DNA of 64,000 bases from Heterotrichella gracilis (Eukaryota > Sar > Xanthophyceae > Tribonematales > Xanthonemataceae): assembly GCA_032358255.1 (NCBI GenBank), contig JAULBX010016415.1, forward strand, positions 26,554-90,553, written 5' to 3'. The position numbers and the translations under genes were made by a program. The notes beneath the pieces were generated by a model that had not been told where the DNA came from, ran no database searches, and saw only the letters and a list, made by a program, of their open reading frames with translations. Below, one piece after another: positions 24,201 to 36,500 of the stretch. Numbering within the stretch: position 1 is the first letter of the stretch; every line of letters starts with the position of its first letter.

Positions 24201-27200
24201 ATCCTAATTTAGGGTTTAAGGAGTCAAGGGTTCTTCCTGTCCAATCCCAGCGCAAGCTACCTGCCCACAGCGCATCTCCGGTCCACACCACAGGGCCTCC
24301 AAACCCCACGGACGTGCCAGGCTCCACCTTGGCGGCGCAGATCGTGGGGCTCTTGAGCGGGTTAGGGTTAGGGCAGCCTTGGTACACAAAATCGTAGTAT
24401 ATGTCGTAATAGTCGTTGACCATCTGCTGGGATTGCAGCAGCAGTGGCGGCCCCCCCCTCTCGAATGCAGAGGTGTTGACGGCAGCCCAGATGACCAGTG
24501 AGCCCTGCAAGAGGGAATGTATAATGTTTGTAATAATTACAATAATTAATACGGTATTTGATTTATTACAATAGTCAGGATTATCACGTTTATTGTAACA
24601 TGAAGTGAATACTATGGGAGGAGGAATAACCTAGTATTAGTTTTATGTCCTCCCACAGCCTGCATTTCCACTTCCTCGGCTGGCTGGGTGAGTGGGCAAC
24701 ACGGTGGATTGGGATTGGTGTTTCTGCCATGCCGTGATTTACAATCCCAGTGAGTGCACTGCACCAGGCAACCGCATGCCTGCCTGACGACAGCCCTTCT
24801 AGAACAGGGAATTCTAGGGTTTGAATAGGGTAAAATAAGGTTTGCATCGGGTGGTATTTATAGATACCATGATAACATCCAACCCTATCCATACAATCCT
24901 ATCGTAACCCCATGTGCTCCACCTGAGCCCGGGTCATGATGAACTGTGCCCCTCCCCCGTATGCAGTGTCAATATAATCCGCCCCTGCGGCCATCACTGC
25001 AGGCTGACAGTGGTAAAAGTAGCTGGAGTTGGTGCCGAGGTACCACCTGAGCAGGCGAGAAAGGCCGGGTATTAATTGGGTACTTTACTTTCAATTCAAC
25101 TGCAATACACGCAGTACATGCGGACTGGTGTAAGCAATGCAAGGACCGAGCTGGTTGGCGCTAGACATGTATACATATAGGACCGACTGCTGCTCTGGCT
25201 GTACTGCTGGAACGCATGGAAGGGAGTGGGCATGGAAGAGAGGATTGCAAGGGATAAAATGGCATGATGCGCACTGACTGACAGTCACGTAGGATTTGGG
25301 GTTATTGAAAGGCAATTCCCTCAAGAACACGGTGTCTTGTCACAGCTGCAGCACCAATTTTCTTTAGAACAAATTGGCAAAACAAATGAGCAATCCCAGT
25401 TGCATGAAGAGGCGGGACCAGCAGTAGTAGCCCTAGGTGCCCAAGTCAAGCTTCAAGCGGCAATCGATGGTACGCATGACCACCATCCTCACCACCACGA
25501 TAGACATCCGCACCCGCCACTGCCCCACACACCTCACCTGAATGGCACAGGAAGGTTCCCCTGGATGAGGTCCCTTTTCCTGAATCCCCACACCGCGCTC
25601 CCCACAAACTCATTGGAGTCGGAAATGCTGCTAAATATGCTTGCGGTGACCCTGCAGGAACAGGAACCCTTGAGGGCACGTGCTGCACCCAGGCTGGAAA
25701 CACCAGGGCACAAGTATGGCACTACACATTTTTGTTGAAGTACCACACATTATCAGAAGTGTGGTATGCCGCCGTGTTTGGAGATTTTGTTTCCCTGTTT
25801 CTTTCAAAGCGGCTAGCTTGAGGGCAAGGTAAATTGTACAGTTCAACAATAATAATCATTAGGGTTTGCATTTTATTGATAATATGCTTGTTTTTTTCAT
25901 CTTGGTAGTAGAGTGATTTAAAATTGACAAAAAGAAAATGAATGTTTTGGAAATACTTAGTTGAGCATGAAAAGAAAAAGTCAACAATTTTCTGGGCCCA
26001 AATCCTGCAATGCATTCCCATGCATTCTACATGGCCACCTCCTCCAGTGCCTGCTGCGCGTGCCACACTTAGCCAAGCATGTGTCATGGTCACCATTGAT
26101 GCACGAGCCTCAAGCACACGCTCAGTCCAAAATCCCCTTGTAGGTGTTTAGGGTAGCCCCTGGGAGCACGCAACGCACCACACTCCATACTTGTCGACCC
26201 CCAGGCCGGGGAATTCAGCAAAGCACCCGGTGGTTGCATTGCACTGGAAGTAGCTCTGGTCCTTCATCTCCGCAGGAACATCAAACACGTTGTACTTGCC
26301 CAGGGGGCTGGGTGTCTGGCTGACGGCCAGAGCTATCCGGGAGAACTCCTTGTTCTTCGTTAATAAGTAGTGCATGTACGCCAGGAACCAGCGCTGAGAG
26401 GCGTTGTCGTACCAGCCTGCGGGGTTGGGCTGGGGTTTGAACATTTGTGCAGGGGGGTGCCGCATTGGCAATAGGTAGCGCTGCACCTGGAACAGAAATC
26501 ATGATGCAACCTGGTATGTTGCAAACCACACGTGGTGCGACACGATGCAACCTTGTATGTTGCAACCCACACGTGGTGCGACATGATGCAACCACATGCA
26601 ACCTGATACAATGCCCATAGCACACGATGTGACACGATGCGCTACACCTTCCACATGCATGCAACGCAGACTGGGATGCTCTGGCAGGCTGAACGAACGA
26701 TACACGCTTGTATATGTCAGATCAAACCAGCTAGGATGCAATTCCAATCTGCCCTATAGGCACCGGATTCCCATGCATGTGTGTAGTGATCGCACATCTG
26801 GGTTGCGCCAATAGACCAGTGTCAAGACCAAACAGCTTTGATGCCGAAACGGCTGGCCCTGCTGCTGTGAGATTGGAAGTGTAATAAACTCCGATCACCT
26901 GGAGGAGGGAGGAGAATGCCATTGTGAGCGGTTTATATTTGCATTAGTCCTTGCCGCACTGAGCGATGAGCACTGTGGACATGTTCAACATGTTTGCTAG
27001 TTGCAATAAAAAAAAAGGCTAACTTGACCTCAACCAAGGGGTGTATAGCCTATGAAAGAGCTTTCTTTCTATATACCCCTTGCCTCAACAAGTCATAATG
27101 GCATGGCTTTTGAGTGGCCACATGCACTCCTCTTTGCGCCTGGCTTCGAGGTGGGTGTCCAGTAGCGCTGTCATTGCGAATATGCCCGTGTGCCAAACCT

Positions 27201-29155
27201 ACCCATGCATGCACATACATGCAACCACGTACATGCACAACCACATGCATCACCCATGCTTCCAGGCGCCTGTGCATGTGATTACATATGAAAGCATATT
27301 CTAGGGGCATGCCCCTGGGGTGAGTGTGCACACATATATGACTCACTACTGAGTATACACGTACCCATGCATGTATGCACATACCCGCATCACATACACT
27401 GTTGATGGCCTGAAGCATCAACAGTGTATGTATACATACACACATGTGGGCATTTGTACTGTGGGCATACACGCATACGTACACTGTTGATGGCCTGCAG
27501 CAGGTATCCCCCCCCACTGCACAGCGCGTTGTCAGGCGGCTCCATTAGGTACCCTAGCTGCACCTCGTTGTCATGCGTGTTCAATCCCTGGGACCAGGTG
27601 GTGGTGAATCCCGGGGATGAGGCCGGGGATGAGGTGGCGGTGGAGGTGGAGCCGCTGGTCTGTGGGGACCAGGGGAGGAGGGTGAGGATTGACGTGATTT
27701 GAGGAGGTAGGACTGGTCAGGAGGATTAGAACAGGATTGGTTTATCTAGTCATATACTCCTTTGGCTGCTGTAGAGTATGGATGTTTGAGGGGGTACGCA
27801 AGGAGTGCAGGGTGAAATATGGTGGCTGGAGATGGAGGAGCCGGTATACCCAGATGGATTCAATCAGGGCGTGCACCTGTAAAACAATGTGCATGCATAT
27901 GTAAAAAATGGCTTGCACTCGCAAATCCTGCCATTGACATGTAAAACAATGTGCATATACAGGCGGGAATATGCATGCTTTTTGCGAATACTCCGTTCCC
28001 GCCATCGCAACAGAAGCGCGTGCATGTCTGTGCCACGTGGCTGTACAGACTTTGTTGGCTTGTTTGCGCTAACTAAGCATGCACAACATGTGGCCAAACC
28101 GTCTGAACCATTACTTGTACTGGTTGGCAGCAACTCATCGCTCCCACCCCACGCCTACCCACCCCCACCCCACCTTGGTTGTGTGCTTTGTGGTCCCCGA
28201 GGTGGTGAGGTTGCTGTGGAAGGCCTTGACCGGCACAGCGCCGTCAAACTCTGGCCTCACGTGCAGGGGGTACACCTTGTCGGGGTTAAAGTCCAGGCTC
28301 CTTGCGGATGCCATCAGGTTGCCCAGGCTGGTGCGGGTGGTGGTCACCTGCAGGGGGGGGACACAACACACTCATGGTATGGCACTGCATTACCGTAGTT
28401 CAATCAAATATGCTTGAAATATATATATCATTCCATATCAGGACCCAGGGTCCGGTGCGTTCAGGAGCTTCCTAGGTTCCTGGCAGGCTTTGTACTTATT
28501 ACTCAGGCTTTAGCAATTCCCCAACTTTCGAATTTATTTTCTCTTCGAGAAAGTTGTGCTTTATGTCAGGTGGGAGGAGAATATGTTATTTCAGACACCC
28601 TCCTAAATTTAGTTTAAACCAATTGGGCCCCCAGATCCTCGACCCACCCAACCACATTTTAATGACAATGTCTTATTTACTTTTTGGGGCTGATTTGGAC
28701 ACATCTAAAGGCCCTGCTGCTCTTTGGACCAGCCGAGTTTTCAAAAATCACCTTCATATAAATTTTAAATAAAAATAACATTTGTGTCCCTTAATTAAAT
28801 TGAATATATGTTGTTAATTTTAATTAAAACTGGATGTATTATTAATAATTTTTACAAGTTAATGTAGCATATTGGTATGTACCAAATAATTCGCAGGTTC
28901 GCAGGTTACTGTCCCAGTTTCTGCTCAATGTTGTCACAGGCAGGTTGGCAGGTATAGCTAGGTTAGGCATGTGGGTACTGCGTAGACAGCCTTCCTCTGG
29001 GGGATTACTCAATTATTCACCTGGCTGGGTGTCATGAACACTTGCGTGGGCGGCAGGGTTATGGTGGGTTGGAGCGGTGGAGGGGTGGCCCCTGAGAGGT
29101 GCACCGCTGCCTGGGCAAGAAGCGCCAGTAGGAGGAAACGGGTGGGGAGCGCCAT
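21243..29155 (-). CDS. secreted propeller/Pro-rich/PAN protein, paralogue B, altered frame
   Basis: Second copy of the family. Exons: 29155-29021 (signal peptide MALPTRFLLLALLAQAAVHL), 28347-28174, 27659-27483, 26898-26796, 26416-26179, 25651-25538, 25046-24923, 24504-24261, 23560 to about 23451, about 22981-22790, 22336-21753, then about 21501-21243. The first eight exons match A and C in phase. The exon starting near 22,981 lacks five bases at 22,949/22,950 relative to A and C (gacaggac became gac), which shifts the frame. The shift is cancelled if the preceding exon uses a donor after the TGC of EGC (exon end 23451), replacing a short segment. The Pro-rich exon also ends in a different phase, needing an acceptor eight bases inside the PAN exon, which removes its first Cys. 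With both choices the model is 817 aa; without them B is truncated before the linker. It may be a pseudogene, a diverged gene, or contain an assembly error. Confidence 0.62.
21760..22175. repeat. G-rich low-complexity tract opposite Pro-rich exon (B)
   Basis: Same kind of G-run repeats as in gene A, longer. The first part of the tract in plus-strand order (21,760-21,870) corresponds to a Thr/Ser/Pro-rich tail not found in A or C. Confidence 0.85.
27035..27082. repeat. foldback element in gene B intron
   Basis: Left arm caaggggtgtatag (27035-27048) and right arm ctatataccccttg (27069-27082) pair with one mismatch. The loop contains a second small palindrome (gaaagagctttc). Followed by short CA-rich repeats. 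Confidence 0.75.
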
Positions 29156-30482
29156 GCTGGGGGCGGCCTGCAGGGTGGGTGAAAGGTGGGGGGGATCAGG
29201 AGGGAGCTTGAGGGGAGGGTGAAGGGGAGGGGGACGAGGACAGGCAAGGTGGCGCGTGTTAGAAAGTACAAGAGTTGGTGCACGTAGGAAAATGCAAATG
29301 CAGGAGCACAGGGTGGAGGCGCCCCAGTTGTACAGCCCCAGCTACGTGTATATGTCAGGCATATGCATTTTCCTACGTGCACCAACTCTTTTACTGCATG
29401 GCCATGGCGAAGCAGAGGCGAAGCAGCCATGGCCTTTGCTGCTTCGCCACATGTACATGCATGCTTCTGTTGTTGATTGTCGCAAAATGTTGCGTGTGTG
29501 CCACGTTTCATCAACTCGATGGGCAACAAGAAGCAGTGCCCAGACTGCGCCGAAGCGTGGCCTATACCTCTGCGAACCAACAAGGTGAGCGCTCGCGGAC
29601 GTCTCCCCATGGCCACGTGCCAGGGTGGCAGACGGCAGCCAGCTTGGCAACTGCTTTGGCATGCTCGAAAGCCAACGACAGGTAACATTGCAGTGTGAAA
29701 AGAGTAGCACTGACAGCCTATGTGTGTCAGCTTTCGTGGCTGACAACAGCGCACGCCATGGTTCGCATGCAAACGGATTCCGGAATGCGCAAGCATGCAC
29801 GCGACAGCACCATAACACAGCAAAGCCCCCTGCCCCCACCGCCCACTGCCACCATCGCCTCACCTTTAAGCTGGCACGAGGTGTGTGGCGCTTGCAGGAG
29901 GGTGTTGCGCCCTCGCGGCCTGGCCAGACATGTATATGGAGACCTTTGGGCCACGGTCAATCCAGCCCAATACTGATCAGTCACGACCTAGCCAGACATA
30001 CTAGTACCGACCTAGCCAGCCAATACGGCCACATTCCTCGAACCCAACCCAAGACATGCAACAGGATGAGGGAGCAACGCTACAACCAGTGTCCGGGGCA
30101 GAATAAGGTATTTCTGCCAATTGGATTACAGAAATCAATTTTGAGACGGTGGTTTTCAGCCAAGGTTGCCAAAGATTCTTCTGCCAATTCATTCTGCCAC
30201 TCTGAGAAACCGCTGAAGTATGGCACCACTACAATGTGGGTACCATGTGGTGACATTCGGGCAGCCTGAGCACATGTGGAGCAATGAATCAGGATAATCA
30301 GGAGCCAGCGTACCCCAGCCTTGGCCGCTTGGACCACAATGCATGGCAGGCCAGAGGAGAACACCTCGAGGAAGGCAAAAACCTTGCTGGCAGGTATGGC
30401 AACCCTGGCTGGACAAATTCTAAACCCTGAACCCAGGCTGGTGAGTACAAGCATTTGCAGGAGCCGCACGCGCAGCCTCGCC
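29156..30482. other. upstream block of gene B
   Basis: Promoter and 5' flank of gene B reaching to the stop codon of the LON' fragment. Colinear with 40,380-41,780 upstream of gene C. It contains a 214-codon open frame on the plus strand (29,625-30,269), but the matching stretch near C carries indels that break it, so I do not call a gene. Confidence 0.6.
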
Positions 30483-30966
30483 TCATGCCCCCTCCCCGCC
30501 CGCCTCCACTCCCCCCTCCGTCGCCCCCTCCGGGTACAGCAGTGGCCCCATGCCCACCCCCGCCCACAGGTGGTCCCCCGCCACCGCTGTGCGCAGCAGC
30601 TGACCTACAGCGGCGCGCATGCGGGGCTGGCGCAGCAAGCCCACCTGCAACCATACAAAGAGGTGCGACGGTTAAAACACGCCCACAAAAAATCAATGAT
30701 ATAAAAAAAGGAGTGTCTTACTAGATGGCGCAGCAAGCCACCCTGCAATATATATATATCAAGCGGGGAGTGTCATTTGACTCATGGTAAAAAAACGCGG
30801 TAATGACCCAGCAGTGACAGAATAATGGTCCCATTCACATTGCTCAAGCATGATTTTCAGCGGTGCTTCACCCGTACTCAGCCAACGCCCCCACCCACCC
30901 GCTGCTTGAGCCTCAGCCTCACGCTGCGCTGCCTGGCCCACCTGCGCTGCAGCGGCTGAGGCACGG
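30483..30966 (-). pseudogene. severed copy of the last two exons of FIST-LON gene
   Basis: The last-exon copy 30644-30483 keeps an open frame (VGLLRQPRMRAAVGQLLRTA... to TGA), nearly identical to 41942-41781 of the intact gene. A second stretch ending at 30899 copies the preceding exon (QPLQRRWARQRSVRLRLKQ) and stops abruptly at 30966, part-way through it. With no FIST or LON domain and no start, it cannot make the normal protein; it marks the edge of the duplicated unit. Confidence 0.85.
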
Positions 30967-31160
30967 ACTACTCTGTGGTATGTCACTTGTGGTTTTGAGG
31001 CAAAAGTTTTGAGGCACAGGTCTGTACACCCAGCTGCTGTGACAGGTCATGCACACTTTTGGAATTCCAGTCTCCCGCCGGACCGTCCGGATAGAGGTCC
31101 GAACCGGAATCCCAGAGCTGATCCCGGTAGCCGAATCAGCCTGAAACGGTCCCCATACTA
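30967..31160. other. duplication junction, filler sequence
   Basis: About 194 bases between the point where FIST-LON similarity stops and BTB similarity begins. It matches neither parent locus by eye and contains short GC-rich inverted motifs (ggaccgtccgg, ggtccg). It could be filler DNA or the remnant of an inserted element. Confidence 0.65.
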
Positions 31161-31661
31161 GAGGTTGGATAACACAAGAGGAGAAAGTGATCAAGCTGTT
31201 TGTGTCGCGGCACTGCCGGTCCGGGCAGCACAATGCAGGAGGGGCAGAGCAGGAGAGGGAACAGGTAGGGGATTACAACACCTGGGGGCCCTGTGCCTTT
31301 CCCTTGCTCGAGCATGATTATTCCTTTCTTTGAACACGCTCGGTCAAGGACAGGCCTGCGTACTCATGTGTTTATTTGGATGTTTTTATTATGTAAAATA
31401 CACTAGTTTCACTTGTTTATATGTTCTGGTAAATAGTGCTTACTTACTTCAAATGCTTGTATCCAGAAGACAGCAGAGGTGGTGCAGGAGGTGGTGCCCT
31501 CAATCAGGAGCAGGAAGCGCAAGGCCATGCCAGCAGGAGCCTCGGCACCAGCAGACCAGCGATTACGCAGGAGGAGCACAAAGATAGCTTCAGTTCCTGT
31601 GCAGGCCGCCCATGACGCTGGGCGGCTAGCGGCTAGGATCCAGTTAGCACAGCACCATTAA
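31161..31661 (+). pseudogene. severed copy of the last two exons of BTB gene
   Basis: 31161-31264 copies the end of BTB exon 8 (GWITQEEKVIKLFVSRHC), and 31467-31661 copies exon 9 (KTAEVVQEVV..., RSRKRKAMPAGAS, then a diverged tail) with intact splice sites between them. The frame is open, but there is no BTB domain and no start. It forms the left edge of the right duplication unit. Confidence 0.85.
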
Positions 31662-33573
31662 ATTGAAATTATTAATTGAAATTAGCACGGAAGCTAGATA
31701 AACGCTGAGCGCCTGGCGGCTGGCCTAAGGAACCAGTAGCTCAACATCGCGGAAGCAACACACTCGCTTTGAAAGCCTTTAGTTAGGATCCAGTAGCACA
31801 TCTCTGTATTGCAATTTTCCTTATAAGACATATCTTGAGGGATTGGCTTCTTCTGCCCCCCGCCAGAGATGTGCAGTGGTGCATTGGTGCAATGCAGGGG
31901 AGGCGCAGCCATGGCAATGCCAGCGCATGTTGAGAGAATGCAGTCAACAGGTAGAGGAGGGGAGGGACGATGAATTTGTTAGGCAGTAGGTATTCTCACT
32001 CGTCATCTGATGGCATGAAGGAACCATTCTGGGGAACATCTCTGTATCGCAATTTAAATTCTTCGCTGCAACTACCTAAACTAGATTCCTTTGCCAACAT
32101 TTTTCAAACTCAGTCTGACGAATCATTTGCGACAACATGTAATATTATTAATTAAAAACTATTAAATTTTACGTGTAGTCTACTCCAAGGCCCACTGCGG
32201 CATCACGCATGGCATTGCCACATTGGACAACCACGGCCAGGCTGACAAGTTGTACGTAAATGTGATGCATGACACGTTACAACATTGCTGTCAACTTGAC
32301 ATTTCCTTGGATAATCATATAAGTCCCTGGGATATATTATATTAAGGGCCTTCAGAAGGGTCACCCTAGCAGCCTCCCACCAGTGACTGCACGCTTGCGA
32401 CAGCCTCAGAGTCAGCATGCTGGTGCACTGCGGTGGGCTGCCGGCTGCACCCGCAATGCCATGTCGATTAAGACATATACAATAGTATACATTTTGTAGT
32501 AATACTATACTAAGTGTGTGCACGTGCATGCAGTCACTGTTGATCAAATTAATCCGGTTTCAGATTAATCCTTAGAAGATTGAAGTATTAACTTCAAACA
32601 AAATCTTGACGTACGTCAGTTTTTGTACCCATTACCTAGAGCGACCGCCTAGGCCATGTGTCGCGCAATATGGTGTGTGCATGCGCCAGGACCTGTGAGG
32701 GTTACAATATACCCCAATATGAATGTTTTGTGCTTCATGCACGAGGGTATCACTCACCAGTCAGAACTGGAGGGCAATCAGGAGGGCTAATGCTGCTCTG
32801 CCAGCAGTCCAGATGGGCCAGTGTTTCCAGTCTCAGATATTACAATACACTATACTGCTCTCCTATTGGATGGGCAGGTGGTGTCTAAACTCCCAACGAC
32901 TTTTACGAAGGGAGGTACGATGCACCGCGTATACGCCGCGGTGGACCAATCAGCAGTCCAACAAAGAGGCTGACGGGGTAGAATATACGCACTCGGCAAA
33001 TAGCAACTTGGCGTGGGTAGGGCAATGACTCCAATCTCTCATAGGTCTGTGTCTGGGTAGAATGCACACCCTTGGCTAGCAGCACTCGATGTGGGTAGAA
33101 CAATGACTCCAGCCTCTCATAGGTCTGTGTCCGGGTAGGATATACGCAACGCTGGCGTGGGTGTACTGGCGACCAATGACTGCAGAGACTCCTCAAATGT
33201 CAGCTGCAAGTAAACAAAAGCAGTGTCTATCGCCTGCGGCATAGCACATAAACTGCTGGCAACGGCCAGCCTTCTAGATCTCCCCTGTCTGGAGACAGGG
33301 GAGGGACAATACACATAAAACTAGGAGGGCCACGTGGCAACGACCTATAAAACCCTCAGCAGGGTACTGTGCCCCACACTGGGATATCGCCCTGGACTAT
33401 CATGGTAAAATATACCCCTGGTAGCTGACCAGATGGCAACAGGTACAGGCGCTTGACACATGTTTCAATGGCTCACAAAATACTTTAGTGCATGAATCAC
33501 CCCATTGCCAAGATTTGTGAACGAATTATAACCATTCCTCAAGTTCTCAGACACATGTTCGAGCGATCGCCAG
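31662..33573. other. 3' region between BTB' and gene C
   Basis: Mostly AT-rich 3' sequence. Blocks match 11,572-12,982 in the same order, with extra sequence (about 32,650-33,430) not seen there, including a short tandem repeat. No gene seen. Confidence 0.5.
32972..33170. repeat. about 78-bp degenerate tandem repeat
   Basis: Units with gggtagaa/gggtaggg, caatgactcc, ctctcataggtctgtgt start at 33015 and 33093 (period 78), flanked by partial copies. Found downstream of gene C only. Confidence 0.8.
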
Positions 33574-36500
33574 TTAAGTGGCAGGCACCCTTGCTACAAC
33601 CCCCGACACAATGGTGCCGTTGCTGCTCCAGTTGAACACCCCCAGGCCCCCCACATCGCTGTACAGCCAACAATTGGGGCCCCACAGGGTCCATGCGCCA
33701 CACAGCGGCTGCTGTGCACATGCGCAGTAGCAGGCAGTGGGGGAGGTGATGGCTGCAAGGGGGGTGAAGGGTGCCAGGGCAGGGGAGGTGAAGGGCTGCT
33801 GCCAGATGGCGTCTACCAAGGTGGTGATGTTGGTGGGGCAGCCTGCGGGAGGGGAGGTGTTCTAAGAGAACGAGATATAGTCCTTTGCCAGTCCTCTTAC
33901 ATTAGCACAATGTGCAGGAGCGGAGCCCTCGTCGAATATGTGGTCAGATGATTAGCATGGGTAGAAAGCAAAGGCACAATGTCAGGCGTTGGGGGTTTTC
34001 GTTTGTTAGTTGGCCAGGGAAGTGGCAAGGGAAATGGAGAGGGGATGTTGCTCACCTGGCGAGGGTGGTGGTGGGCGCGGTGGTGGTGATCGCCGAGGCT
34101 TGGGTGGTGGGCGCGGGGGCGGTGGTGATGGGCGCGGGGGTGGAGGTGATGGGCGCGGGGGCGGGGGGTTGGGTGGGGGACCAGGGGGCGGTGGTGATGG
34201 GCGTGGGGGTGGTGGGCTTGGGGATGGTGGTGGTGGTGGTGTTGGAGGGCGGGGCGGCGGCGATGGGCGAGGGGGTGGCCTTGGGCGAGGGGGTGGCCTT
34301 GGGCGAGGGGGTGATGGTGGTGGGGTTGGTGGGGGTGGCATGGGCAACAGCAGGGTAATCTTGCCCAGCATTGTGCCCCAATTCGACCGATTAATAGCTG
34401 TTGCCGCCATCTCCGCGCTCACAAAAAAGGCCCCGTTTTCATCGAGTGTAGCTGCAGAGTAGTCCCCCTGGCGCACCACTTGGTTGTCGTTCTGCAGCAT
34501 TGTAAACATAGTAGCATAGTTAGTATACCCGCGGTCAGGGCACCGGCTGCAGCCAGGCAGGTGGCAGGGTGCCAAATCATGCCTTACGAGTGCACCAGGG
34601 CTTCCGCCTTGCACCAGAGGCATGTGGCAGGGGGGAAGTGTGACAGTTGGCCATTTGGCAGGGGAGGAGTCTGTTATGGGGAATGTGATGGGGTGACGAT
34701 GACAGGGAATGGTGGTAGGGTGAATTAAGATTGTATAATAAAATTAAAAATGTGCTAAATAAATAATTTATAATAAAATAAACTTTAAAGTATATAAATA
34801 AATATATGTAAAAACATCTGAACCTACCGCTGTGTACACTTGCTACCAATTGAGCCAAATGATGCTAATAGGGGTTCCCGTAGGGTGATGGGGTGACAAT
34901 GACAAGGGAATGATGATATCATATACAGGGAGTGAAAGTAAATAAAAGTAGAGAAATTAACAAATGTAAACAACATCTGAACCTACCGTTTTCAGGCCTT
35001 GATTGGCTCCTGGCCAGTACAGGCTTTTGGTTGGTGGTGTGGTGGTGGTGAGGGAGGTGGCCACTGGGGTCATCATGATGTTTGGACCAACCATGCTGCC
35101 AACGATCACTCCATTGCCTGCTGCGTCTGCCATGATCTGTGGTGACAGGACGCTGGCAGAGGTGGTGATGCCAGGGGGTTTGCCTGGGCTCCACAGGCTG
35201 TGAAGGGGAAGAAAAATGGGGGTTGGGGTGGGAGGGAATGATGGGATTCGGAGTTGCCTTACGCAAAAAAGACCAATGAAAGCATGGTGCATGTGAGTTC
35301 TGTCCAAGGCAGGGGCGTAAATTGAGCGATGGCACTCTACACCAAATACATTAAATACACAAAATGGCAAATATGAGATGGCACCCTCATGGAACCAGAG
35401 TGTGTGCATCCTGGGAGCGCATGAGGGATATCATCAATGCCAACGAGCAATTCGGGGTTCTTCGTGCAATGAACCCCCCGCAAAGGTTGATGTTTCCTCT
35501 AGGTTTTTTTCCTGCACCCACGCACCCTTCCTGCACCACCGTGAGGCTGACCTCCCCTGCCTGTGACACCGAGGGCCTGGTGATGTAGTAGTGCGCCCCT
35601 TGGACATTGTCAGCAACCCCGTCCACGGTAACTGCAACAACCACGGGATACATGTGAGCAAGGCAGGTGCAAGCACCAAAATAACATCATGCTTGTGCGG
35701 AGCTACCAGCACCAACCTGGCAGGCCATGCAGTAAATTCAATTAAATACATTTAAATGGTTGACACAAGATTCAAATGATGCCAGCTACTGTGAAAGTTA
35801 CAAAGATTTACGTACAGGTCTCCAAAACAGACAGAAGTCTGGCGTGTGATTTGCACACCTATTCAACAAGTCATTGGAATTATTGATACAGTTGAGAGGC
35901 AGCAATCATGACACACGGCACTGTATGTGCACCATGTGCCCCTCGGCACAGTGACTATATCGTTGGGATTCTTCATGTCAAATTCCAGCCTAAGTCACCT
36001 GCCCAGAGCGCATCTCCCGACCACACAACCTGGCCTTGAAACCCTATGGAAAAGTCAGATTCAAGCTTGGCGGGGCAGGTCTTGGGGCTCTTGAGCGGGT
36101 TGGGGTTGGGGCAGCCTTGGTACACGGAATCGAAGTTGGCGCCGTCGTAGTTGTCGACCAGCTGCTGGGATTGCAGCAGCAGTGGTGGGTCCCCGCTCTC
36201 AAATGCAGAGGTGTTGACGGCAGCCCAGATGACAAGGGAGCCCTGCAAGGAGGGATGATACGATTGTAAATAATGTCATGTAATTCACTTGTCACCAATA
36301 ACGATTATTTCTTTATTCTATGGATTTTCTGAATGCAATGGGAGGAGGGGATTAAGCTGATGCTAGGGGGCAAACAGATGTTTACTCAAAAGTAGGATTG
36401 AGCCACTTTGCAAACGTTGGATTGGGCTTCAGACATGCCTTCGGGTACCGTCCTAACACAACAACTGTATGGCTGCCAGATGACAGCAAATTGGAGGGCA

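Larger units (their letters stand above)
11099..30966. repeat. left unit of segmental tandem duplication
   Basis: From inside exon 8 of the BTB gene to inside a copied penultimate exon of the FIST-LON gene. It holds the BTB 3' end, secreted-protein genes A and B, and the LON' fragment. The BTB end and 3' flank correspond to 31,161-33,573. Gene B with its upstream block and LON' corresponds to 33,574-42,317. The unit is longer than the right one because it contains two copies of the secreted gene. Edges were judged by eye where similarity stops. Confidence 0.75.
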
